Assembly: GCF_029193595.2 (NCBI RefSeq)
Contig: NZ_CP135052.1
Span: 682,001 to 746,000 of the forward strand
Reading direction: 5' to 3'
Length of the DNA stretch: 64,000 nt
Origin: Providencia hangzhouensis
GTDB lineage: Bacteria; Pseudomonadota; Gammaproteobacteria; Enterobacterales; Enterobacteriaceae
A program made the translations under genes and the position numbers. This document shows positions 8,523 through 18,266 of the stretch, one piece after another (the first letter of the stretch is position 1; each line of letters starts with the position of its first letter). Under the pieces are notes generated by a model. The model saw nothing but the letters and a program-made list of their open reading frames with translations, was not told the origin of the DNA and did not search any database.

Positions 8523-9587
8523 ATGTCACAATTTAACATAGCGGTTATTCCTGGTGATGGTATTGGTACTGAAGTGATCCCTGAAGGATTAAAAGTATTA
8601 GCAGCGGCAGCCAATAAACACAATGTAAAACTTAACTTTACCCATTTTGATTGGTCGTGTGAAACCTATCACCGTACAGGGCGTATGATGCCTGAAGATG
8701 GTTTAGAACAATTAAAAAAATTTGATGCGATTTTTCTCGGTGCGGTAGGGTTCCCTGGTGTTCCTGATCATATTTCGTTATGGGGGCTGTTATTACCTAT
8801 CCGTCGTGCTTTCAACCAATATGTTAATTTGCGTCCTGTTCGTTTATTTGATGGCATTAAATGCCCATTAGCAGATAAAAAACCGGGAGATATTGATTTT
8901 TATGTCGTGCGTGAAAATGTTGAGGGGGAATACTCTGCGATTGGCGGTATTCAGTACGAAGGTACGGATGAAGAAATGGTACTGCAACAAAGCGTTTTTA
9001 CCCGTAAAGGTACCGACCGTATCTTAAAATATGCTTTTGATTTGGCGCAGTCACGTGAGAAAAAACATTTAAGTTCAGCGACGAAATCCAATGGGCTATT
9101 TCATTCAATGCCTTATTGGGATAGCCGTGTAGCCGAAATGGCGAAGCAATACCCAGATATCAAAGTTGACCAATTTCATATTGATATCTTTGCTGCAAAC
9201 TTAGTGAGAATGCCAGAGTTCTACGATGTGATTGTAGGGTCAAATCTATTTGGCGATATTTTGTCTGATTTAGGGCCTGCTTGTACGGGAACTATTGCGA
9301 TTGCACCCTCGGCCAATATTAACCCAGAAAAACAATTCCCATCGATGTTTGAGCCTGTTCACGGGTCAGCACCTGATATCGCAGGGCAAAATATTGCTAA
9401 TCCGATTGGTACGATTTGGGCAGCCGCCATGATGATGCAGCATTTGGGATGTCCTGAAATGCATGATTCGATTATGTCCGCAGTAGAAACAGCGATTAAA
9501 CAACGCCAACATTTGACTCGTGATATGGGCGGCGATGCCAGTACGCAGGCGTTAGGGGATGAAATAGCCCGTTTGGTCAGTGCTTAG
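8523..9587 (+). CDS. dmlA: D-malate dehydrogenase / tartrate dehydrogenase
   Basis: A 354-residue member of the isocitrate/isopropylmalate dehydrogenase family that oxidatively decarboxylates D-malate to pyruvate (some homologues also use tartrate). Motifs: IPGDGIGTEVIPEG at the N-terminus, substrate-binding arginines in NLRPVRLF, catalytic FYVVRENVEGEYS, the TKSNG motif, metal-site aspartates in SNLFGDILSDLGP, and the NAD-binding EPVHGSAPDIAGQNIANP. In this cluster it completes a route from carnitine-derived malate to pyruvate. It closely matches E. coli DmlA (YeaU), which also lies beside yeaVWX. Confidence 0.9.
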   Translation: MSQFNIAVIPGDGIGTEVIPEGLKVLAAAANKHNVKLNFTHFDWSCETYHRTGRMMPEDGLEQLKKFDAIFLGAVGFPGVPDHISLWGLLLPIRRAFNQYVNLRPVRLFDGIKCPLADKKPGDIDFYVVRENVEGEYSAIGGIQYEGTDEEMVLQQSVFTRKGTDRILKYAFDLAQSREKKHLSSATKSNGLFHSMPYWDSRVAEMAKQYPDIKVDQFHIDIFAANLVRMPEFYDVIVGSNLFGDILSDLGPACTGTIAIAPSANINPEKQFPSMFEPVHGSAPDIAGQNIANPIGTIWAAAMMMQHLGCPEMHDSIMSAVETAIKQRQHLTRDMGGDASTQALGDEIARLVSA

Positions 9588-9629
9588 TTGATGCATAAAG
9601 ACGGTGTTTATTGAGTCAATTTAGTGAGC

Positions 9630-9661
9630 CATCGAGGGACTGTTTTGCCTGTTCCTCGATG
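9630..9661 (+). terminator. Possible terminator after dmlA
   Basis: A perfect 8-bp stem CATCGAGG/CCTCGATG with a 16-base loop lies about 45 bases after the dmlA stop. There is no clear T run, so it may be a weak terminator or a simple 3' hairpin. Confidence 0.4.
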
Positions 9662-9800
9662 CTTTGATTGTTAATACCCCCAAGATCTGCGAAAATATCC
9701 GCCAATTTTGATTAACAAGACGGATTTGCGACGCCAAGAGCCACATTGAGCCTCTTCGAATGCTTATACAAATCTGTATATAAACGAAAAGAACGGTTAA

Positions 9801-11390
9801 ATGACAGATCAGAACTTTCTCCATGAAGTTAGCACACGCAGAACGTTTGCTATCATATCCCACCCCGATGCGGGTAAAACCACAATAACCGAAAAAGTGT
9901 TATTGTTTGGGCACGCTATTCAACGTGCTGGTACGGTAAAAGGCCGTGGCTCTAACCAACACGCTAAATCTGACTGGATGGAAATGGAAAAGCAGCGTGG
10001 TATTTCGATTACCACCTCTGTTATGCAGTTTCCTTATAATGATTGTCTTGTTAACTTATTGGATACCCCAGGTCACGAAGACTTCTCTGAAGATACTTAT
10101 CGTACATTAACGGCAGTTGACTGCTGCTTGATGGTCATTGACTCGGGTAAAGGGGTTGAAGACCGGACACGTAAACTGATGGAAGTCACTCGTCTACGTG
10201 ACACTCCAATCTTAACTTTCATGAATAAGTTGGACCGTGATATTCGTGACCCAATGGAATTAATGGATGAAGTGGAAAATGAGCTGAAAATTGCTTGTTG
10301 TCCAATCACATGGCCTATTGGTTGTGGTAAATTATTCAAGGGTGTTTATCATTTATTACGTGATGAAACAATCCTATACCAAACAGGCCAAGGTCACACT
10401 ATTCAAGAAGTCCGTATAATTAAAGGGCTGAATAACCCAGATCTTGATGCTGCCGTAGGTGATGAATTAGCGGCACAGTTACGTGATGAGTTGGAATTGG
10501 TTCAAGGGGCATCTCATGAATTTGACCATGACGCATTCTTGCAGGGTGAATTAACCCCTGTCTTTTTCGGAACAGCGTTAGGTAACTTTGGTGTTGACCA
10601 TATGCTAGATGGCCTAGTGGAATGGGCTCCTCAGCCACAACCGCGCCAAACAGATTTACGCCAAGTTAATGCGACAGAAGAAAAGTTCACCGGTTTCGTA
10701 TTTAAAATCCAAGCAAATATGGACCCGAAACACCGTGATCGTGTTGCGTTTATGCGTATTGTTTCAGGTACTTATGAAAAAGGCATGAAACTACGCCAAG
10801 TGCGTATCAAAAAAGACGTGGTCATTTCTGATGCTTTAACCTTTATGGCGGGGGATCGCTCTCAGGTCGAAAACGCCTATGCAGGGGACATCATTGGGTT
10901 ACATAACCATGGTACGATTCAAATCGGTGATACCTTCACACAAGGTGAAGAGCTCAAATTTACGGGTATTCCTAACTTTGCCCCTGAATTATTCCGCCGT
11001 ATTCGCTTACGTGATCCGCTAAAACAAAAACAACTGTTAAAAGGCCTCGTTCAGTTATCTGAAGAGGGTGCAGTACAGGTGTTCCGCCCGTTAACTAACA
11101 ATGATTTAATTGTTGGTGCGGTAGGTGTGCTGCAGTTTGACGTGGTGGTTTCGCGTTTGAAAAGCGAATATAACGTTGAAGCTATTTATGAAGCCGTTAA
11201 CGTTTCTACTGCGCGTTGGGTTGAGTGTGATGATGCGAAGAAATTCGAAGAGTTTAAACGCAAAAATGAGCAAAACTTAGCCCTTGATGGTGGCGACAAC
11301 TTGTCTTATATCGCACCGACTATGGTGAATTTGAACCTGACTAGTGAACGTTACCCTGACGTTAAATTCCGCAAAACACGCGAACACTAA
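9801..11390 (+). CDS. prfC: Peptide chain release factor 3
   Basis: A translational GTPase that recycles RF1/RF2 from the ribosome after termination. At 529 residues it has the length of E. coli RF3. The G domain shows G1 HPDAGKTT, the G2 region with GISITTS, G3 DTPGHEDF and G4 NKLD; domains II and III follow with the family's [14 protein letters not shown] and [18 protein letters not shown] blocks. It is a monocistronic unit with a hairpin terminator right after it. The product is part of the core genome and lies in the usual order before the osmY-position gene. Confidence 0.97.
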   Translation: MTDQNFLHEVSTRRTFAIISHPDAGKTTITEKVLLFGHAIQRAGTVKGRGSNQHAKSDWMEMEKQRGISITTSVMQFPYNDCLVNLLDTPGHEDFSEDTYRTLTAVDCCLMVIDSGKGVEDRTRKLMEVTRLRDTPILTFMNKLDRDIRDPMELMDEVENELKIACCPITWPIGCGKLFKGVYHLLRDETILYQTGQGHTIQEVRIIKGLNNPDLDAAVGDELAAQLRDELELVQGASHEFDHDAFLQGELTPVFFGTALGNFGVDHMLDGLVEWAPQPQPRQTDLRQVNATEEKFTGFVFKIQANMDPKHRDRVAFMRIVSGTYEKGMKLRQVRIKKDVVISDALTFMAGDRSQVENAYAGDIIGLHNHGTIQIGDTFTQGEELKFTGIPNFAPELFRRIRLRDPLKQKQLLKGLVQLSEEGAVQVFRPLTNNDLIVGAVGVLQFDVVVSRLKSEYNVEAIYEAVNVSTARWVECDDAKKFEEFKRKNEQNLALDGGDNLSYIAPTMVNLNLTSERYPDVKFRKTREH

Positions 11391-11398
11391 TTGTGTTT

Positions 11399-11430
11399 AT
11401 GACCCACGACTAGCATAGTTAGTGGGTCAT
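11399..11430 (+). terminator. Hairpin terminator after prfC
   Basis: ATGACCCAC pairs with GTGGGTCAT around a 14-base loop, starting 8 bases after the prfC stop and followed by CTTATTTCG, a weak T tract. Confidence 0.65.
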
Positions 11431-11581
11431 CTTATTTCGAACTTCATTTAAAGCAACTTTCCCTGTTTTTTTATGCTTATCATCAAGAATATTCTGTCTT
11501 TATCACCTTTCTCTTTATTTTTTATGTTTTTTTACTTAGGCTATATTATTCGTTGTCCATTGCAGTGAAAGGAAGGTTTTT

Positions 11582-11992
11582 ATGAAAAAAGCAAAACTAT
11601 TGAGTTTGTTAGGAGTTATTGGGTTGAGCTGGGCGCTCGCGGCTTGTAGCTCATCATCAGATAGCGCTTTGAAAAAACAAGCCTCAGAAACCTGGGACAG
11701 TGCATCTAAGACCGTTGAAATGGCAGGTAAAGATACTGGGAATGCCATTTCGAGTGGCGCTAAAAACACCGGTGACTACATTGATGACTCCGCGATTACG
11801 GCGGATGTAAAAGGAAAATTACTGGGTACGAAAGGTATTTCGAGTAACAGCGTATCAGTAAAAACAGTCAATGGTGTTGTTTACTTATCAGGCTTTGTTA
11901 AATCAGCCGATCAAATTGATAAAATTACCCAAGTGGCATCGCAAGTCAATGGGGTAAAATCAGTACAAAATGGTTTAGTCATCGCTAACTAA
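11582..11992 (+). CDS. BON-domain lipoprotein at the osmY locus
   Basis: A 136-residue exported lipoprotein. Residues 1-22 form a lipoprotein signal with lipobox LAAC (C22). A low-complexity Ser/Ala/Lys-rich linker (about 23-64) follows, then one BON domain (about 65-136; ADVKGKLLGTKGISSNSVSV, VNGVVYLSGFV, VNGVKSVQNGLVI). BON domains are thought to bind membrane or phospholipid. It occupies the osmY position between prfC and yjjU, but E. coli OsmY is a soluble periplasmic protein with two BON domains, so this is a shortened, membrane-anchored counterpart. AAAGGAAGG precedes ATG 11582. A CTATATT element about 35 bases upstream of the start could be a sigma-S type -10, which is only suggestive. 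Confidence 0.85.
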   Translation: MKKAKLLSLLGVIGLSWALAACSSSSDSALKKQASETWDSASKTVEMAGKDTGNAISSGAKNTGDYIDDSAITADVKGKLLGTKGISSNSVSVKTVNGVVYLSGFVKSADQIDKITQVASQVNGVKSVQNGLVIAN

Positions 11993-12124
11993 TCAGTAAA
12001 TAAATGTCTCAATAGCTCATATTGCTGAATATTTATTGTACAATGCGGATAGAATGGGCTTTCAAAGGGAAGCTCATTCTGTTTTTGAGCTATTTAAAGT
12101 GAACTTCTGTCATTCAGAGGCATT

Positions 12125-13222
12125 ATGGGAAAACACGTTTCAGTTACACTCGGCACGATTGAGCCGCTTGCATTCTTTGATAATATCAACTCGGGAAAAA
12201 CTGCCCTGATTTGTGAAGGTGGCGGTCAACGAGGAATTTTTACTGCGGGTGTACTGGATGAGTTTCTTATCTCTGATTTCAACCCTTTTGACCTGATGAT
12301 AGGCACTTCAGCTGGGGCTCAAAATCTTTCTGCGTATATTTGTGGGCAAGCAGGTTATGCACGCCGTGTGATCACGCGTTATACGACTAATTCGGCATTT
12401 TTCAATCCACTGCGCTTTATCCGCGGCGGTCATCTGATTGATTTAGATTGGCTCGTCGACACCACAGCAAAGGAATTCCCATTACGTATACAAGCAGGGC
12501 TCGATTTATTAAATTCAGGCCGTGAATTCTATATGGGAGCAAGCCGCAGTGATGATTTTTCCGCTGCTTTTCTAAAGCCTGACGCAGACAACTGGCTCGA
12601 TATTATTCGTGCATCCAGCGCTATTCCGGGCTTTTATCGTGAAGGTGTCGAATTTGATGGCACGCTTTACCAAGATGGTGGCATTAGTGCTGCTATCCCA
12701 GTTGAAGAGGCATACCGCCGCGGTGCAGAGACTATTGTGGTGATCCGTACCGTTCCTTCCCAAATGTATTTTACCCCTGAATGGGTGAAAAGAATGACTC
12801 GGTGGCTGGAAGGGGATAAAAATGGCCTACAACGTATGGCCGCGATGCTAAAAGTTCATCTGAAAAGCTACCGTAGAACACAAGAATTTATTGAAAACCC
12901 ACCAAAAGATGTACAGGTCTTTGAGATTTATCCACCTGTTCCACTGAAAAGTAGTGCGCTGGGTAGTAAGGTATCTTCGCTTAATCAAGATTACCATACG
13001 GGGCGCCGGTGTGGTCGCTATTTTATTGCAGCACTGGGTGATGCCTTTGACCACAACACAAATCGCTTTAGCCATACTTTGGCACAGAAAATTGAGTCTA
13101 ACCCATTAGATATTCAGCTTGAGCCACAAGTACCGAATGAGCTCATTCCTGAATTGGCGGCGGAGCCTGTTACCTCAATGCCTTTGGCCGCAATATCCGC
13201 AAATGAAAATCGTGATGGCTAA
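12125..13222 (+). CDS. yjjU: Patatin-like phospholipase family protein
   Basis: A 365-residue patatin-fold hydrolase. The oxyanion motif GEGGGQRGIF (near residue 35), the nucleophile elbow GTSAG (Ser near 63) and the catalytic Asp in QDGGIS (near 184) make a complete Ser-Asp dyad. Family members hydrolyse acyl esters; the physiological substrate of YjjU is unknown. No signal peptide is evident, so it is probably cytoplasmic. The stop codon overlaps the start of yjjV, the same pair as in E. coli, so the two are likely co-transcribed and translationally coupled. Confidence 0.9.
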   Translation: MGKHVSVTLGTIEPLAFFDNINSGKTALICEGGGQRGIFTAGVLDEFLISDFNPFDLMIGTSAGAQNLSAYICGQAGYARRVITRYTTNSAFFNPLRFIRGGHLIDLDWLVDTTAKEFPLRIQAGLDLLNSGREFYMGASRSDDFSAAFLKPDADNWLDIIRASSAIPGFYREGVEFDGTLYQDGGISAAIPVEEAYRRGAETIVVIRTVPSQMYFTPEWVKRMTRWLEGDKNGLQRMAAMLKVHLKSYRRTQEFIENPPKDVQVFEIYPPVPLKSSALGSKVSSLNQDYHTGRRCGRYFIAALGDAFDHNTNRFSHTLAQKIESNPLDIQLEPQVPNELIPELAAEPVTSMPLAAISANENRDG

Positions 13223-14000
13223 ACGTCAATTTATTGATACTCATTGCCATTTTGATTTCCCACCTTTTAGTGATTCCTTCACTGAAAGTTTGCAGCTTGC
13301 TCAACAAAGTGGGGTGAGTGATATTATCATTCCTACAGTGAGTATGGATAATTTTGCACGAGTTTGGCAACTGGCACAGCAGTACCCGCAGCTGCATGCC
13401 GCTATGGGGTTTCATCCGTTATATTTGAGTCAGTTTCAAGAGCAACATATTGATATATTGACTGATTATCTAGCTAAAAAGAATAAAAAGTGTGTGGCGA
13501 TAGGGGAGATTGGGCTTGACCTCTATATGCAAAACCCGCAATTTGAGCGCCAGCAAGTGGTGTTGTCCGCACAATTAAAGTTAGCGAAACAGTTTGATTT
13601 ACCAGTTATTTTACATTCACGTAAAAGCCATGACCCATTAGCTGCGATGCTACGTCGTTTTGATGTCCCAGCTCGTGGCGTTGTGCATGGTTTTGCCGGC
13701 AGTCTATCTCAAGCCCAAGCCTTTGTTAAACTTGGCTATTATATTGGTGTTGGTGGCACAATTACTTATGACAGAGCGAATAAAACTCGCCATGTGATGT
13801 CGCAACTCCCTTTGACTTCATTATTATTCGAAACGGATGCCCCTGATATGCCAGTTTCAGGTTTTCAAGGCGAACCAAATCGTCCTGAACGTATTGAGTG
13901 GGTTTTTCGTTCATTATGTGAGCTTCGCCACGAATCCCCTGCAGAAATAGCCCAACAACTTTACAACAATAGTTTGTCGTTATTTAATCTCACCAAGTAA
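13215..14000 (+). CDS. yjjV: TatD-family metal-dependent hydrolase
   Basis: A TIM-barrel metal-dependent hydrolase of the TatD DNase family. Metal ligands are visible as D-T-H-C-H near the N-terminus, GEIGLD in the middle, HSR, HGF and the terminal ETDAP motif. The product is about 261 residues. The reading frame extends upstream, but ATG 13215 (8-base overlap with the yjjU stop) or ATG 13203 are the only plausible starts, because homologues begin a few residues before FIDTHCH. I chose 13215. The likely activity is 3'-5' exonuclease or deoxyribonuclease; the role of YjjV itself is not settled. Confidence 0.9.
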   Translation: MAKRQFIDTHCHFDFPPFSDSFTESLQLAQQSGVSDIIIPTVSMDNFARVWQLAQQYPQLHAAMGFHPLYLSQFQEQHIDILTDYLAKKNKKCVAIGEIGLDLYMQNPQFERQQVVLSAQLKLAKQFDLPVILHSRKSHDPLAAMLRRFDVPARGVVHGFAGSLSQAQAFVKLGYYIGVGGTITYDRANKTRHVMSQLPLTSLLFETDAPDMPVSGFQGEPNRPERIEWVFRSLCELRHESPAEIAQQLYNNSLSLFNLTK

Positions 14001-14123
14001 AATCGCATACGGAATCATAAATAATATTTATATAATTTCACTAATTGGCTATTAAAATCTATTTAGTTTTTATTGTGCTTAATTGGGACTTTAGTGCCTT
14101 TACAGATTAAACTGAATAGTTTT

Positions 14124-14139
14124 TGTGACTTTTGTCACA
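14124..14139 (+). promoter_or_regulatory. CRP-cAMP binding site upstream of the nucleoside transporter
   Basis: TGTGACTTTTGTCACA is a perfect match to the TGTGA-N6-TCACA core. It lies about 155 bases before the CNT start codon, with room for a class II promoter just downstream. The 290-base gap around it has no gene. Confidence 0.8.
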
Positions 14140-14293
14140 TTATGTGAATTTTTGTTGTTTATTGCAGTATGTATTTGTGATGAGTATTGCGGGTTATTGG
14201 TGATGACTAGGTATAATCATCAAATTAAGAGTCAAGGTGACTTACACGTTTCCTTATATATCAACCTAAAATAAAGTGAACAGGGATCCTTCC

Positions 14294-15589
14294 ATGCAGC
14301 TCATTATGAGTATTATCGGAATGGCGGTACTTATCGCGATAGCTATTCTATTTTCCAGCAATCGCCGAGCAATTAGACTACGCACAGTTGGCGGCGCATT
14401 TTTAATTCAATTAGCCATTGGTGCATTTGTTCTTTATGTTCCAGCGGGGCGTAGTGTGCTCCAAGGGATGTCTGACGCGGTTTCTAAAGTTATTGGATAT
14501 GGTCAAGATGGGATGAGCTTCATCTTTGGCGGCCTTGTTTCCGATAAAATGTTTGAACTGTTTGGTGGCGGTGGCTTTATTTTCGCTTTCCGCGTTTTAC
14601 CAATTATTGTTTTCTTCTCATCATTAATTGCTGTCCTTTATTATTTAGGGATCATGCAGTTAGTGATTAAAGTTCTTGGTGGTGGTCTGCAAAAAATATT
14701 GGGAACCTCAAGAACAGAATCGTTATCTGCAACAGCAAATATTTTTGTTGGGCAAACGGAAGCACCATTGGTTGTTCGCCCTTATATTGCAACAATGACG
14801 ACATCAGAGCTGTTTGCCATTATGTGTGGTGGTTTAGCTTCTGTAGCGGGTTCAGTTTTGGCCGGCTACGCCCAAATGGGTGTACCAATGGAATACCTGA
14901 TTGCTGCCTCCTTTATGGCCGCTCCAGGTGGTTTATTATTCGCCAAACTGATGGTTCCAGAAACAGAAGATGTAAAAGATAGGGTTGATGCGACAGATTT
15001 AGTCGCTGAAGATGAACGCCCTGCCAATATCATTGATGCGGCCGCTTCTGGGGCATCATCAGGGATGCAACTAGCGCTGAACGTGGGGGCAATGTTATTG
15101 GCCTTTATCGCTTTGATTGCATTGATCAATGGCATCTTAGGTGGTATTGGTGGCTGGTTTGATTATCCACAATTATCACTGGAATTATTATTAGGTTGGC
15201 TATTTGCCCCAATCGCATACTTGATTGGTGTGCCGTGGAGTGAAGCGACAATTGCCGGTTCTTTTATCGGCCAAAAAGTTGTTGTGAATGAGTTTGTCGC
15301 ATTCATGAACTTCGGTGAATACATGAAAGCGGATGCTGAAGTACTGGCGGCAGGTAAACAAGTGCTTTCCGACCATACTAAAGCGATTATTTCGTTTGCA
15401 TTATGTGGTTTTGCTAACCTTTCATCCGTCGCTATCTTACTCGGTGGTTTAGGCGGAATGGCGCCAAATCGCCGTGGTGATGTCGCTCGTTTAGGTATGA
15501 AAGCGGTTATGGCTGGTACCCTGTCTAACTTAATGAGTGCAACCATTGCTGGCTTTTTCTTGACGTTAGGCGCAGCAGCCGTAATTTAA
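14294..15589 (+). CDS. Concentrative nucleoside transporter (NupC/CNT family)
   Basis: An inner-membrane nucleoside importer of about 431 residues. The CNT signatures are clear: [13 protein letters not shown] in the first substrate-binding half, the [16 protein letters not shown] segment, NEFVAFMNF and CGFANLSS in the second half. These resemble the Na+-coupled Vibrio cholerae CNT more than the H+-coupled E. coli NupC, which has GQSEN at the first site, so Na+ coupling is likely but inferred. ATG 14294 follows CAGGGA; the in-frame GTG 14276 has no site. It sits before the deo genes, with a CRP site upstream and its own terminator, so uptake and breakdown of deoxynucleosides are probably co-induced. 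Confidence 0.92.
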   Translation: MQLIMSIIGMAVLIAIAILFSSNRRAIRLRTVGGAFLIQLAIGAFVLYVPAGRSVLQGMSDAVSKVIGYGQDGMSFIFGGLVSDKMFELFGGGGFIFAFRVLPIIVFFSSLIAVLYYLGIMQLVIKVLGGGLQKILGTSRTESLSATANIFVGQTEAPLVVRPYIATMTTSELFAIMCGGLASVAGSVLAGYAQMGVPMEYLIAASFMAAPGGLLFAKLMVPETEDVKDRVDATDLVAEDERPANIIDAAASGASSGMQLALNVGAMLLAFIALIALINGILGGIGGWFDYPQLSLELLLGWLFAPIAYLIGVPWSEATIAGSFIGQKVVVNEFVAFMNFGEYMKADAEVLAAGKQVLSDHTKAIISFALCGFANLSSVAILLGGLGGMAPNRRGDVARLGMKAVMAGTLSNLMSATIAGFFLTLGAAAVI

Positions 15590-15617
15590 TTTATATTTGC
15601 TATCAGCTAATCCAATT

Positions 15618-15646
15618 AAACGGAAGGGGATTAATCCTTCCGTTTT
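15618..15646 (+). terminator. Rho-independent terminator after the CNT gene
   Basis: AAACGGAAGG/CCTTCCGTTT stem of 10 bp with an 8-base loop and T run, 28 bases after the stop codon. Confidence 0.9.
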
Positions 15647-15785
15647 CATTTTGATTCGTTATATTCTTTTATGACTTTTTATATCAATCGTAAATTTTCA
15701 ACTATTCTTAACTTAGTCAATCAATGATAAAGAAAATATTGAAAAAGCCATTTGAGAGAAGAATTGATGGCGATAGATGGTATAA

Positions 15786-15801
15786 TTTGATCTATATCAC
15801 A
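15786..15801 (+). promoter_or_regulatory. Upstream CRP site of the deo promoter
   Basis: TTTGATCTATATCACA fits TGTGA-N6-TCACA with one weak half. Its centre is 52 bp from the second CRP site, close to the 53-bp spacing of the paired CRP sites of E. coli deoP2. Confidence 0.7.
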
Positions 15802-15837
15802 TTTTTTATTTTAATAATGTAACATTCAGTCGATTAA

Positions 15838-15853
15838 TGTGATTTGTAGCACA
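15838..15853 (+). promoter_or_regulatory. Proximal CRP site of the deo promoter
   Basis: TGTGATTTGTAGCACA fits the CRP core well. Between the two CRP sites, AATGTAAC (15816-15823) resembles an inverted CytR recognition octamer, as expected if CytR bridges the two CRP dimers. A transcription start near 15886 would place this site at about -41; the -10 (TCAAAT) is weak. Confidence 0.7.
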
Positions 15854-15885
15854 TAAAATGGCATCATTCCATGGTCAAATAGGCA

Positions 15886-16063
15886 TTAGTAAGCTGCTAT
15901 GGAACTGCTAGTTCTCAGAGTCTAGGACTCTAGGGCATGATGCGGTGAGAAGGATCTCAGCTGCTCAGTTCGGAAAGAATCCGACTAGCATCTTTAAGGA
16001 ACCAAGCCCGCTCGCCAACAAAGAACGTGTCGTTCTGAAGAATTAACAACGTTGGAGAGTTAT
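15886..16063 (+). other. Long structured 5' leader of the deo operon
   Basis: About 180 bases of untranslated leader precede deoC. It can fold into a closed four-way junction: outer helix TGCTAGT (15906-15912) with ACTAGCA (15984-15990), enclosing hairpins AGAGTC-TAG-GACTCT (15917-15931), TGAGA-AGGA-TCTCA (15946-15959) and CGGA-AAGAA-TCCG (15971-15983). A further hairpin AGAACG-TGT-CGTTCT (16022-16036) precedes the ribosome binding site GGAGAG. The outline recalls a tRNA cloverleaf, but the conserved tRNA bases are missing. No known riboswitch was recognised. The pairing is read by eye; its function is unknown. Confidence 0.5.
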
Positions 16064-16843
16064 ATGACTGATTTAAAAGCGGCCGCACAACGCGCGCTGT
16101 CACTTATGGATTTAACCACTTTAAATGATGACGATACTGATGCGAAAGTCATCGCACTGTGTCATCAGGCGAAAAGCCCAGCAGGCAATACCGCTGCAAT
16201 CTGTATTTACCCTCGTTTTATTCCCATTGCACGTAAAACATTACGTGAGCAAGGCACTCCAGATGTGCGTATTGCAACGGTTACGAATTTCCCACACGGT
16301 AACGATGATATTGATATCGCATTAGCTGAAACCAAAGCAGCAATTGCTTACGGTGCGGATGAAGTTGATGTTGTTTTCCCTTATCGTGCGCTGATTGCCG
16401 GTAATGAACAAATTGGTTTTGATTTAGTGAAAGCCTGTAAAGACGCTTGTGCGGCTGCGAATGTGTTGCTGAAAGTAATCATTGAGACAGGTGAGTTAAA
16501 AGATGCAGCACTAATCCGTAAGGCTTCTGAAATTTCAATTAAAGCGGGCGCTGATTTTATTAAAACCTCGACAGGTAAAGTACCTGTTAATGCAACATTA
16601 GAAAGCGCGGAAATCATGATGCAAGTCATCCGTGATATGGGCGTTGAAAAAACAGTCGGCTTTAAACCTGCTGGTGGTGTACGTACCGCAGAAGAAGCAG
16701 CAGAATACTTAGCGTTAGCGGGACGAATTTTAGGTGACAATTGGGCAGATAGCCGCCACTTCCGTTTTGGTGCTTCTAGCCTATTAGCAAATTTATTAAA
16801 TACGCTAGGTTTTGACGTTAAAAAATCAAGCAGCAGTTATTAA
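16064..16843 (+). CDS. deoC: Deoxyribose-phosphate aldolase
   Basis: A class I aldolase that cleaves 2-deoxyribose-5-phosphate to glyceraldehyde-3-phosphate and acetaldehyde in the cytoplasm, the last step of deoxynucleoside breakdown. It is 259 residues, as in E. coli. The Schiff-base lysine is K167 in FIKTSTGK; D102 (EVDVVF) and the lysine of [10 protein letters not shown] complete the proton relay. ATG 16064 follows GGAGAG; the upstream TTG (16052) is in frame but overlaps that site. It is first in the deoCAB operon, under the paired CRP sites. Confidence 0.97.
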   Translation: MTDLKAAAQRALSLMDLTTLNDDDTDAKVIALCHQAKSPAGNTAAICIYPRFIPIARKTLREQGTPDVRIATVTNFPHGNDDIDIALAETKAAIAYGADEVDVVFPYRALIAGNEQIGFDLVKACKDACAAANVLLKVIIETGELKDAALIRKASEISIKAGADFIKTSTGKVPVNATLESAEIMMQVIRDMGVEKTVGFKPAGGVRTAEEAAEYLALAGRILGDNWADSRHFRFGASSLLANLLNTLGFDVKKSSSSY

Positions 16844-16891
16844 TTTTCGCAATATTGTTAGCCGATAAATTCGACTTTAAAGGAGAATATT

Positions 16892-18214
16892 GTGTTTCTG
16901 GCACAAGAAATTATCCGTAAAAAACGTGATGGTAAGCCATTAAGCGAAGAAGAAATTCGTTTCTTTATCAATGGTGTTCGCGATAACTCAGTTTCAGAAG
17001 GTCAAATTGCTGCATTGGCAATGACTATCTATTTTAATGATATGACCATGCCTGAGCGCGTTGCATTAACGTTAGCAATGCGTGATTCAGGTACGGTTCT
17101 GAACTGGAAATCACTCAACCTCAATGGCCCATTAGTTGATAAACACTCAACTGGCGGCGTGGGTGATGTGACTTCACTGATGCTTGGCCCTATGGTCGCT
17201 GCTTGTGGCGGTTATGTACCGATGATCTCAGGCCGTGGTTTAGGCCATACTGGTGGAACACTAGACAAGCTTGAAGCGATCCCTAATTTCGATATCTTCC
17301 CGGATGACCTTCGTTTCCGCGACATTATCAAAGATGTCGGGGTGGCAATTATTGGGCAAACTAATTCATTAGCACCTGCCGATAAACGTTTCTATGCGAC
17401 CCGTGATATTACAGCGACAGTGGATTCAATTCCGCTAATTACCGCTTCAATCTTAGGTAAAAAATTGGCTGAAGGCCTTGATGCTCTGGTGATGGACGTT
17501 AAAGTCGGCTCAGGCGCATTTATGCCAACTTATGAGAAGTCAGAAGAGTTGGCTGAGTCAATTGTGAAGGTCGCTAATGGGGCGGGTTGTAAAACTACGG
17601 CATTATTGACTGACATGAATGAAGTGCTAGCTTCCAGCGCAGGTAACGCAGTTGAAGTTCGTGAAGCGGTTCAATTCTTAACGGGTGAATACCGTAACCC
17701 ACGTCTTTATGAAGTCACCATGGCGTTATGTGTAGAAATGCTGGTATCTGGTTCATTAGCAGCAAACCGCGAAGAAGCACGCCAAAAATTACAGGCAGTA
17801 TTAGACAATGGTAAAGCGGCAGAAGTGTTTGGCCGTATGGTAGCAGCTCAAAAAGGGCCTGCTGATTTTGTTGAAAATTACAACAAATACCTGCCGACTG
17901 CGGTACTGAGCAAAGCCGTTTATGCACCAAAAGATGGCATTATCACGCAAATGGATACACGTGCGCTGGGAATGTCCGTAGTGACGTTAGGCGGTGGTCG
18001 CCGTAAAGCGACAGACCCAATTGATTATAGCGTTGGTTTGAGTGATATCGCTGCGTTAGGCGCCAAAGTGGATACCCAAACGCCACTGGCAATTATCCAT
18101 GCAAATAGTGAAAAAGCGTGGGAAGAAGCGGCGAAAGAAGTGCGTGAAGCGATGGTGATTGGAGACAAATCTCCTGAAACAACACCAATGGTTTATCGCC
18201 AAATCAGCGAGTAA
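16892..18214 (+). CDS. deoA: Thymidine phosphorylase
   Basis: Phosphorolyses thymidine and deoxyuridine to base and 2-deoxyribose-1-phosphate. The 440-residue length equals the E. coli enzyme. Visible signatures: [11 protein letters not shown] phosphate site, [15 protein letters not shown] pyrimidine nucleoside phosphorylase motif, and the C-terminal MGGGRR-type loop (LGGGRRKA). It begins with GTG 16892 after AAGGAGAAT. It lies 48 bases after deoC and is the second gene of the operon. Confidence 0.97.
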   Translation: MFLAQEIIRKKRDGKPLSEEEIRFFINGVRDNSVSEGQIAALAMTIYFNDMTMPERVALTLAMRDSGTVLNWKSLNLNGPLVDKHSTGGVGDVTSLMLGPMVAACGGYVPMISGRGLGHTGGTLDKLEAIPNFDIFPDDLRFRDIIKDVGVAIIGQTNSLAPADKRFYATRDITATVDSIPLITASILGKKLAEGLDALVMDVKVGSGAFMPTYEKSEELAESIVKVANGAGCKTTALLTDMNEVLASSAGNAVEVREAVQFLTGEYRNPRLYEVTMALCVEMLVSGSLAANREEARQKLQAVLDNGKAAEVFGRMVAAQKGPADFVENYNKYLPTAVLSKAVYAPKDGIITQMDTRALGMSVVTLGGGRRKATDPIDYSVGLSDIAALGAKVDTQTPLAIIHANSEKAWEEAAKEVREAMVIGDKSPETTPMVYRQISE

Positions 18215-18266
18215 TACAAATAGATTTTAGTGGTATATCGTTTTAAAAATACCGCAGGAGAAAAAT

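Noticed and set aside
15906..16010. tRNA gene in the deo leader
   Set aside because: The outline is cloverleaf-like and an ACCA follows, but the T-loop, D-loop and anticodon-arm consensus bases are missing, and the arms are too short or have the wrong loop size.
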